Positions 56,301 through 64,000 of a DNA stretch of 64,000 nt are shown here, piece after piece; within the stretch, counting starts at the first letter, position 1; every line of letters starts with the position of its first letter. Source of the stretch: Lasiosphaeria ovina (Eukaryota; Ascomycota; Sordariomycetes; Sordariales; Lasiosphaeriaceae); the NCBI GenBank assembly GCA_033439765.1, contig JAULSN010000004.1:5900001-5964000 (forward strand), in the 5' to 3' direction. A program made the position numbers and the translations under genes. A model generated the notes under the pieces. That model was not told the DNA's origin and did no database searches. It saw only the letters and a list, made by a program, of their open reading frames with translations.

Positions 56301-56913
56301 TGGCCTCGACCAGCACGCTTTGCAGGACAAGCTGGTCTTTGGCCGACACAATGGCCAAGATGATGCTGTTCTCCTGCTTCATGTACTTCTCGGCCAGACG
56401 CAGGACGAGCTGGGCGTCGTCGGAAGACTGGGTCTCGGAACTGCCGGTATAAAGGCCGGGCAGGTCAACAAGGGTAAGTTGAGGAAGGGCGGGGCCCGAG
56501 ATCTCAATGCGCAGAGCGTCCTCGGAGAAGCTGTTGGTGCCAACAACAAGGCCCATGCGCTGTTTGGCTTCTTCAACGATGCGAGGCAAGTCCTGTTGGC
56601 TGAATGCAGTCTGGGCAAGGGCTTCGAGACTCTCGTTGTTGATCTTGACGTCGATCTTGGCGACGGAGCTCTGGCGGAGGACAAGCTCGGTGGCGAAACG
56701 GGTGCAGGCGCCATCATGGACGGGAAATCTGACGCGCGAGATAGCCTCGAGGACCGAGCTCTTGCCAGCCGACTGGTTGCCGACGACGATGAGCTGGGGG
56801 AGGTCGACGAAGCGGCCGAGGCCTAGGATGCGCAGCTCGTCGACCGTGTCCAGGAGCACCCGCTGCTCAGCATCGAGTTGCTGCATTGCACTGCTGTCGA
56901 GATGCACGCTCAT
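53398..56913 (-). CDS. Dynamin GTPase with a C-terminal nucleoporin-like FG-repeat tail
   Basis: Four exons, complement(join(53398..53594,53686..54606,54707..54947,55006..56913)), 1088 residues. Donors are GTAACT, GTAAGT and GTGAGT; acceptors CCCAG, ATAG and ATCAG; all junctions keep frame. The GTPase domain has P-loop GNQSAGKSS (45-53), DLPG and TKPD. The stalk follows, and the GED-like end spans exons 1-2 (GTERIIDNMLTYYE, then SLRTFVDNVMILALEN and a helix VLREREELETQLGKL). Exon 3 (about 717-1023) is disordered, Ser/Thr/Ala/Pro-rich, with eight FG dipeptides spaced 15-30 residues apart (GGLFGN, SGYFGA, SGLFGT, GDFFGR, SGVFGA, GNVFGA, RPFGA, SSFGN). Exon 4 ends YKSWSTEELRLEDY (to 1081), the motif found in Nup98-type nucleoporins. 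The GTPase and FG parts lie in one continuous, correctly spliced reading. Association with the nuclear pore is inference. Confidence 0.85.
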
Positions 56914-58165
56914 TCTGGCGACTTGTGCTGCGTCTAATCAATGATTGCCTAGGTAATGAGGTCAATTTCAGTTTCGAGTCGAATTGATTATCAGGACGGA
57001 CGTGTAATTAGAGGAAGAAGGTTGGGTCGGCAGTGTAATTAATGACGGGTGCAGAGGGCCGGGACCTACCCAAGCAATATTATGTACATACATATACCTA
57101 TTCCGCAGAGGTGATGCAACTTGAGGGAGAGAAGTTGAAACAGGAGACCAGGCAGGAAAGGAACCTGGCGTGGCCGCCGTGTGATGGCCACACCGCGTCG
57201 CTCGTGATTGGCTTCCGTGGCCCGACAGGATGGTCAGGAACCCGGTCAAGCGGTATTCACACTGTCCTGTCTGCAGCCTCGGATCTGTGATACTGCCGCT
57301 CTTGCCCAATCAAACGCTGAGCACTAGTCCAGTCCGCGTCAATTCCTCAGGCTGGTTTCCGGCGTGCAGTACATACGGTGGGCAGCAGAAGGTTTGAATC
57401 CAAATTTTGTACCGCGTATACGGCTATCGGCTTACATGGTACCTAGTGCTGGATTCAAACTCTTTGCCGCCCACTGCAGTAAAAGAGCCCTGCAGATAAG
57501 CGCCTCAACACGTTTCTCATAAGTTACGAGTCTTTCCATTGTGGGAAATTGTTGTGGGGACAACAAGGTGTCGGGCAGGGTACTCCGTACTTACCCCAGC
57601 CAATGGTGATCATATTAATTACAGTCATCACAAGAGGAATCCACTGAGTACTCCGTAATACTGTAATGGGGGTATTGAAGGTTGAGCGGGCCAACCTAAA
57701 AGGGTTGGCTGGTGTACGGAAATCGAGAATTGGCAGGTGCATCTTTGGAGTTTCACGCAAGCAGGAACGAAGATGCCAACGTCAAATTTAAAAACTAAAA
57801 CCACTTCTGATTAAAACGTTCTTCGCAGGGTGGCGACTGCTGCGCTTCAGACGAGGGAGCCTTGCGCAATTCTTGCGTCAATGCTTCTCGTCATGCAAAT
57901 GAAAAAGGGTGAACAATCTCAGACTTGTGCAAATCATCAACAGAAAATGTGGTGTAACGAAAAGAGGGAAGAGTGGAATCCAAACTGCTCAAAGCTCAAA
58001 CGACCGTGGTGTTATATCCCATAATCCAAAACCCAGACAAAAAAGGCCCGGAACAAATACAAGAATCACTGCGGGAGGTGAATAAATCCCCCGTTGCCGT
58101 CAGAAAACGTCCACATGGCTAATTACGTTGCAAGATCCACGCTAGTCAGCTGCTGTCCAGCATGA
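56914..58165. other. Intergenic with an imperfect inverted repeat
   Basis: No gene seen. Holds the 97-bp inverted-repeat structure at 57378-57474 and the presumed promoter of the dynamin gene. Confidence 0.45.
57378..57474. repeat. 25-bp imperfect inverted repeat, possible MITE
   Basis: GTGGGCAGCAGAAGGTTTGA continues to ATCCA (57378-57402) and pairs with the complement of 57450-57474, with about four mismatches, around a 47-bp loop. TGCAGTA lies on both sides (57365-57371 and 57475-57481), suggestive of a target duplication, although six bases separate the left copy from the repeat. Confidence 0.6.
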
Positions 58166-58750
58166 TCAGAGGGAGTGGTAATCATGCTCACGCTTGTTCA
58201 TAGGCAGGCTCACACCGGGGTCCCGTGGCACGCCCGGGTCTCGAACCTCTTCCGAAGCCTGGTCAAAGAGCCCCTTGCCGAGCCCGCGGGCGCCCGAGCC
58301 GCCATACGACTTGAGGACGCGCTTGAGCTGCCCGACGTCGCTCGGCGGGGCGGGCAGTCCGAGGGCGGCAGGGTAGCCGCGATCGACGAGCTCCTGCTTG
58401 TAGATCTCGCTGCGGACGGCCTGGCGCGCGCCCTTGACGGAGGACTCGCCGGCCGCCTTCAGCTTGTCCAGCCCCAGCGGGGCGTGCAGCACCTTGGCCG
58501 CTCCCACGGCGCCGGTCTCGGCCCCCAAGATGGCGCCGCCGTGGCGCACCATCTTACGGAAGCTCTTCTGGTACTTGGCCTTGAGCTGGTCGTCCGTCAT
58601 GTGACGCGCTCGCTCGTCCCGGCGGAGGCCCGTCGCCTTCCGCGAGGACGAGCCGAGGGTTACGTCTCGCGTCTCAGGGCGCGGTGCCCGGCTGCCGGTG
58701 ATCAGCCGCGAGGCGTCGCTGATGTCCTCGCGCTTGATACCGAACACCAT
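58166..58750 (-). CDS. Small basic protein of unknown function (194 residues)
   Basis: Intronless from ATG 58750 (MVFGIKREDISDASRLITGS). A hydrophilic N-terminus is followed by a helical part (DDQLKAKYQKSFRKMVRHGG), a Gly/Ala-rich stretch that could pack in a membrane (AILGAETGAVGAAKVLHAP), another helix (AVRSEIYKQELVDRGY) and a charged tail. Coding is GC-rich and consistent. It has no named domain. Upstream at 58751-58790 the sequence AGGTT/TAGCAAG may include a further 5' exon or UTR intron. Confidence 0.65.
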   Translation of the reverse strand: MVFGIKREDISDASRLITGSRAPRPETRDVTLGSSSRKATGLRRDERARHMTDDQLKAKYQKSFRKMVRHGGAILGAETGAVGAAKVLHAPLGLDKLKAAGESSVKGARQAVRSEIYKQELVDRGYPAALGLPAPPSDVGQLKRVLKSYGGSGARGLGKGLFDQASEEVRDPGVPRDPGVSLPMNKREHDYHSL

Positions 58751-59672
58751 CTTGGCCTGAATAACAGGTTAGCAAGATTCTATCATTGAGAAGGGTGGGC
58801 ACTTGGTGAGTCAAGCAAAGTCTCGACGTACTTTAGTGTATGTCAAGGAGGGGTGGTGTGGTGAGTTGGTGCAATGAGAGAATCAGGACCTGGGTGTTGG
58901 GTGTTGGGTGCAGGGCGGTATGCCGAAGATACCGGGGGTCGCCGGGGGGGTTGAGGGAACATAGAACAGGTTAGTCAGGGGCCTGAGTGACTTGCCCAAA
59001 GCTTGCCTGTGTTGAAGAAAGAAAAGAAGAAAAGAGAAGGCCAGGAAATGAACTTGGAGGTGAGGAGATGGGCCGACTTTATGCAGAAAGCATGAACCGA
59101 AGTTGCAAACCTCTCAAGACCCTCCACGTCTCTGAACAAGATGCCCGCGGCCACACTCAACGACTGATATACAGATGATCAATCATAAAATACAGTAACA
59201 CCCGTTTATAGTGTTCTGATTGGAGCCGTCTAATTACAGTTTCTCGTGTCAACTCACTTCCAACGACACTGCTGCGATGAGTAATATATTGGGTTAACAA
59301 TGAGACACACCCCGAACTCTTGTGATTGGCCAGTCGAGGTACGTACCAAGGGACTTTTGTCGTTAGCCAGTCGCAGCGTTGTCGGTCGAAGCCTTGCGCA
59401 TGCCAGTGTGGCTTGGGTCAGGCCTACGCCCGGCGCCTGCATCGCTGCGAGCCGGTAAACGCCGCGATGGTATTTGGCGCCAGGCACGCAGCAGGCTGAG
59501 AAGCGCGCTGCTGACCTCGTGGTGATATGTATTTAGCCCACCCACCCTCTTCACTTTGCTTAGCAGCTGGACTGGTGCCGATACCAGTGGAAGGTCACGC
59601 TGACTCTTGAGCTATTCGTCTAGTTCCACCGTGGCCCACGTCACGGCAGAATAATAGCGCTCTTGGAACACC
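58751..59672. other. Divergent intergenic region
   Basis: Shared promoter region of the small basic protein and the Clr5 gene. GTGTTGGGT repeats near 58891-58910 are minor simple sequence. No gene. Confidence 0.5.
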
Positions 59673-61312
59673 ATGGATTCGCACCAGCTCGAAGATGCAG
59701 TCGATACCGACTCTCCGGAAAATCCCGTGGCCGAACCGCCACCTCTCGAGCCTTCCGCCTCCACCGGACAGCCCGCTGCCACAGACCCTTTGCTCGGACC
59801 CAGGCCCGCCACACTCGACACCTGTCGTGACGAGATATACCACCTCTATATCTCTGAGAATAAAACCTTGGCCGAGGTTAGAGAAACTCTGAAGCGAGAT
59901 TTCGATCTTGACGTGAAGTGAGTTTCGCTTGGCAAAGCACGCATTAAAATCAAAGCATCGTTGTCTAACCGAAGGTGGCATGCAATCAAACCAATAGACC
60001 GAAGCCCCTGAAGACGAAGCTTGGCAAGTGGGGATATAGCAAGAATCTGAAAAGAGGCGACGCGCTGCAGATCATTCAGACCAAGGCCCGCCGCGAAGCC
60101 CAAGGCAAACAGTCGGCCGTCTTTCTGCGCGGACGGGTTGTCGACATAGACAAGGTCGCGCGACACGCGAAACGGGCAGGCCTGTTACACCCCCAGCAGC
60201 AGCAGACAGCTCTCCCAGATGAGTCCCGGGCCTTGGTTGCTACAAGAGATGTCGTGTGTATCACGCCGCCGCCGTCGCTTCCCGGATCTCTCCCCGTGAT
60301 CCAGCAGTGGCGAGTCCCGGAGAAGATTCTCGTCGACGTCGACGCCCTGATCAGGGGCATGTTTGAGGCTAGGTCGTGGCGTCCAAACGGACACGACCTG
60401 TTGATCCGTAGCTCGTGGTCGCAGACGTCCGAGTCGATAACGCTGGAGCGGTTCCGCGCCAACCTCAACAACGGCAGCGACGCGGCGCGGCGCAGCGACT
60501 TTGGCGTGGCGTTCGACTACTGGAAGGCGGCGTTCATACAGGTCGAGACGCTGGTCAAGGCCGAGTACCACGACGTCATACCGAACTTGGTGCAGAGAAT
60601 CAACGACCTTAACGCCGAGGGCCAGGGCGACGTGGCTGCGCGGCTCAAAACCCACATCGCCGAGTGCTGCAGGACGTTCGCGGCGCTAACCAAGACCAAC
60701 TCGTCGAGGCTGTCTATTCTCCGCGGCCTCGGCCAGCTGGACATGGCGCACATGGTCGACGTGGAGGAGAAGATCCTGCGGTGCTTCAAGGAGCTGTTCG
60801 AGGATGAGTGCTACCTCGGACCGCTCTACTACAACAGCTTCGTCATGATGATCAACACGGCGCGGCGCCGGCTCCAGAGGTCGCCGTGGATTGGCTTTGA
60901 CGAGTGTCTACCGGACCTGTCACGCCTGGACGCGCTCTTCGGGCCGTGGGACCGGCGGACGCTAGATGTCGCCAGTCTCCGCGTCGAGATCTTGATTCTC
61001 AGGGGGCGTCTGGGCGAGGCCGAGGCCGAGGCGAGGGCGTTTGTGGACCGGGCCGATGCCGTGCAGAACGACGAGTGGCAGCGCTTCTACAATCTCACTC
61101 GTGCCTGCTTCTTCCTTGGCAGCGCCCAGTACGCGCTGAGGAAGCGAGGCGAGGCTATTGAGAGCCTGTCGGACGCCCAGCGGTATGAAGTGGAACTGTC
61201 CAAGCTCAACGATTTTGGCATTTTTACCGGGGAGAAGGTGAGGATCAAGATTTATCTGGAGGCACTGAAAGATGAAAACTGGGCTCGGACGGAAGCGCCG
61301 GGTGAGTGTTAA
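59673..61312 (+). CDS. Clr5-domain protein
   Basis: Two exons, join(59673..59917,59998..61312), 519 residues. Donor GTGAGT, branch GTCTAAC, acceptor CAATAG; the intron (80 bp) splits a Lys codon inside the domain. The N-terminal 50 residues are disordered. The Clr5 domain (about 50-105) reads DEIYHLYISENKTLAEV, then DLDV and KLGKWGYSKNLKR, matching the family pattern of a helix-turn-helix-like module first noted in a protein for heterochromatin in fission yeast. The C-terminal 400 residues are helical, with TPR-like pairs (ARLKTHIAECCRTFAAL, ARRRLQRSPWIGFDECLPDL, ESLSDAQRYEVELSKL), as is common in this fungal family. Role unknown; DNA or chromatin binding is inferred. Confidence 0.87.
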
Positions 61313-62129
61313 AGTAAAGTGAGATGCTCAAGTTGACATTTCCCCTCAATATAATTACCAGGGTTGGCTGCCGTGATGTGCGTTCTAAAGCTTCACCATT
61401 TCGACTTGGCTTGTTGAGTATTTTCGAGTGTGCGAGGTTGATTTACCCCAGGTTAGACGTGGAGGGGCGAGGCTGCAAGCCGGACTTGTGAATGTGAATT
61501 GTGCGAATTGTGCGCTAATTGTGCAAAAGACTGTCTTGAGACAGCAAATGTTGGAGCCTCGCCGTTGTCAACATGACGAGGGGTAAATGTGACTGCACAA
61601 TGGCTGATCTCACGAGTAGGTAGCAGAAACAGTGATTCCAAAAGGCTGGAACATGTATGCGTGATGCATCCATGACCAAGGTCGCGAGAGGCCGATGCGA
61701 GGACGACACTAATGTGAAATGGAAGTCTATGGCTGAGATAACACGGATGTGATATGCAAATGCTGCCGGCACTGTCGTGAGATCATGTGAGAAGACATTG
61801 TCGGGAATATCGGATTTATTTGCAACTAAAACAAGGACATCTTTTGTGGGTATTGAACATGTGCAGGTTGGGCGGGACAGGACGGCTCTCGCACGATGGA
61901 GACAAAGCAGAACCAAGAAAGAATCCTCATGACGGGCCACATTAGTAACCCAAAACCGCCAAAAACACCAAGCAACCCTTTCCAAAAACAAAGAGCACCA
62001 AAATTATTATATATCCAAAAAATGGAACCATTTCAAGAAGGGGTCGGGGGAGAGAAGCGACGGCGAGCAAAATGAATCGTGAATCAAGTTGCCTGCCGCT
62101 GCGTCGACTGTCAAATTTCATGCCGTCGC
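61313..62129. other. Intergenic
   Basis: Convergent 3' ends of the Clr5 and MARVEL genes. Short ORFs only. Confidence 0.5.
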
Positions 62130-63213
62130 TTATTGCGAAGGATACGGCTGCTGCTGAGCTCCGTAGGGCTGCTGCTGAGGAGCTCCGTAGGGCTGCTGCT
62201 GAGGGGCAGCATAGGCGGCGGGCTGCTGCTGGTACGGGGGCTGCTGGTAGCCCTCGGCCTTGACGGCACCGAGCTCAGCCTGGCCGGGGCCAGCTGCGGC
62301 AGCAACGTGGTTGTCGTCGCGGATGGCGGCGAGGGTGAAGAAGACGAAGTGGACAATAACGAGGACCCTGAACACCACGGTCGGGTTAGCTAATTGGCCT
62401 TCATTTTGACGTGCTCCCCATGGGATGGACTGCAAGTTGTTCAGGTGATCTCCACACCCCTCCCACGCCTCAGCTATAATTGGGGTGCAGAGTGCGGGGT
62501 TTCAGGACGCGAGTTCCCGGCCGCGCTCATTGGGCGGACCAAGCCTTGGACTGCGCGGTTCCTTTGGTTCTAATGCACACCCCCCACCCCAGAAATGATC
62601 TTCGCAAAGCTTACCAAACTAGGGCGCCGAGGCCAGCGCACGCTCCAAGGGCGGAGCCCTCGTCCTTGTACTCCTTGGGGAGACGGCCGCCGAGAGTGTT
62701 GAAGCCGAGCCAAAGGCCTGCAAGACTGGCGGACCAGGCCCAGGCCGAGAGCCAGAAGATGATTGAGAGGATGTAGAGGACGAAAGCGGCAACGCGATAG
62801 AAGTACTGGGGCGCCCAGATCTCGAGAGCGAGCGCGCCACCGTAGACGATCCAAGTCTTGATAACCTGCGAGCCAGATTGGGATCAGTAAAACGGTACAA
62901 ACGAGACGATTGCCAGCTCCAGCCTCGCGCTCCCACACGGGGTCCCCCCACACACCCATCCGTGGGGCCGGCCACGCGAGGAAAACGAAGTGAATTTAGG
63001 AAGTCAAGATCGACAACATACCACGAAGATGACGAGACCGCCAGCGCCGGTGCCATAGACAAGAACGCCGTTATAGCCTCCGAAAATGGAGATAGACCAA
63101 GCTGCCAGGCCGAGGATGACGACCGAGAGGACAAGAATGGCGCCCTTGATGTAGAGGAGCCAGACGGGCTGGCTGGCCGGCACGCCGACCGAGACTAATC
63201 CGTGGATGCCCAT
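62130..63213 (-). CDS. MARVEL-domain integral membrane protein
   Basis: Three exons, complement(join(62130..62367,62615..62865,63022..63213)), 226 residues. Donors are GTATGT and GTAAGC, acceptors CTCGCAG and GTTCAG. The last junction is set by the frame and a GCTAACCC branch site 20 bp before the acceptor. Four hydrophobic segments fit a four-helix MARVEL domain: LLYIKGAILVLSVVILGLAA, GLVIFV in exon 1, VAAFVLYILSIIFWLSAWAW, and LVIVHFVFFTLAAI. WLGFNTLGGRLPKEY between helices 3 and 4 is a common fungal feature of the family. The C-terminus is a Gln/Pro/Tyr-rich tail with repeats of QQQPYGA. By family it acts in membrane apposition or vesicle transport; the exact role is unknown. Confidence 0.88.
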
Positions 63214-64000
63214 TCTGGAAATCTGCTATGCAGTATTGTCGTCGTAGTTGTGTGCGTTGACGAGGGCGCGACAGCTTGCTGGTAACAACAAGAGAAGACG
63301 AAGAAGAAGAAAAAGGTACAGACAAGGACGCAATGACGAGAGCAGGAGAGGGCTTCAAAACGATGGGGGGTGGGCAGAGGCGCTCGTCCTTTTAGTATTC
63401 GTCTCTTTCTCCTCATTTCACCGTCGACGCCCGATCTGCGCGCCCACGACTCCTGATTGCTCAGAGCCTCACCACAAGGCTTGGCCTTTTCCTCTCCCTA
63501 CCGTTTGCCATTTTTGCATGCCGCTTCTTCCCTGCGAGAAACAGCGCTTGCGGTCTGGGCGCCCAACTATTGGAAAGCTGCCATTCGCCGGGCCCCGGGG
63601 TGTGTTCAACCCTTGCGCGTGGCCGGGGCCCGCGACCTCTGCCAAAGCTGAGAGGGCCACCATGCCCCCGAAGGCTGAAAACATGTCACCAGTGCGGAAA
63701 TCGATAAATCCAAAGCGCCCCGCTTCCGCTGGCAGGCACTGCCTGGAACAGACACTCAACCCCCGCCCTTATTGGCCAGCCCGTCTAAGCCACGGCCCTA
63801 GCTGCATGACAGTCGGCAGACAAGCTAACGGGAAGCGACTTGGGGCATGCTTGGCGAAGCTCTCCGTTTGTGCTTGATTTCTGTCTCTGGCGCGACTTAT
63901 CATTGGGATCATGATATTAATTTAGTGGTCACTGCTGTGGCTTTTTGGCTCACACACATTAGAAACATGGCGAAAACGGAGCAGCCTTGGGTCTTCACAG
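63214..64000. other. Intergenic to window end
   Basis: 5' flank of the MARVEL gene, with a purine-rich tract (63295-63320). Short overlapping ORFs on both strands have no features. Confidence 0.45.

Noticed and set aside
56212..56826. 204-codon plus-strand ORF
   Set aside because: Antisense to the dynamin GTPase domain, whose P-loop and DLPG motifs are clear on the other strand.
57378..57402. tRNA B-box-like GGTTTGAATCC
   Set aside because: No A box or cloverleaf upstream, and the same word occurs inverted 50 bp away as part of an inverted repeat.

Overview
The window looks like nuclear DNA of a filamentous ascomycete (Pezizomycotina, probably a Sordariomycete). Genes carry short introns (about 50-100 bp) with GTAAGT-like donors and CTAAC/CTGAC branch points. 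The protein families are typical of that group (HET, FunK1, Clr5, fungal CorA-like, NACHT/ankyrin N-terminal domain). Repeat remnants show the C-to-T/G-to-A decay expected from RIP (repeat-induced point mutation). All gene models are read by eye from ORFs and splice sites, with no transcript evidence.

0-18 kb: an accessory, repeat-rich stretch. It opens with a small secreted cysteine-rich protein and a 639-residue membrane-anchored protein. Decayed material follows: a coiled-coil ORF, two copies of the C-terminal end of a pogo/Fot1-type transposase, a GH47 mannosidase fragment, a foldback MITE, 168-bp and 30-bp tandem repeats, and several genes broken by single stop codons. Intact-looking genes here are a two-exon protein with a Cys/His/Asp arrangement, a 65-residue two-exon protein and a 126-residue protein.

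18-45 kb: an island of genes of the kind linked to non-self recognition and signalling in fungi. It holds a CorA-like membrane protein, two divergently transcribed non-RD protein kinases sharing an N-terminal region, a broken FunK1 kinase, a broken STAND-type/ankyrin protein and an intact HET-domain protein. Between them lie a PQQ-type beta-propeller protein, a Pro/Ala-rich protein of unknown function, a 288-bp TIR element and more RIP-like AT-rich DNA.

44-64 kb: more conserved genes. These are a Pho4/NUC-1-like bHLH factor, a five-exon sulfate permease, a four-exon dynamin GTPase, a small unknown protein, a Clr5-domain protein and a MARVEL-domain membrane protein. The dynamin is the standout: its C-terminus is an FG-repeat tail ending in the EELRLEDY motif of Nup98-type nucleoporins. 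That makes it a candidate nuclear-pore-associated dynamin and the best lead for an unusual system in the window.
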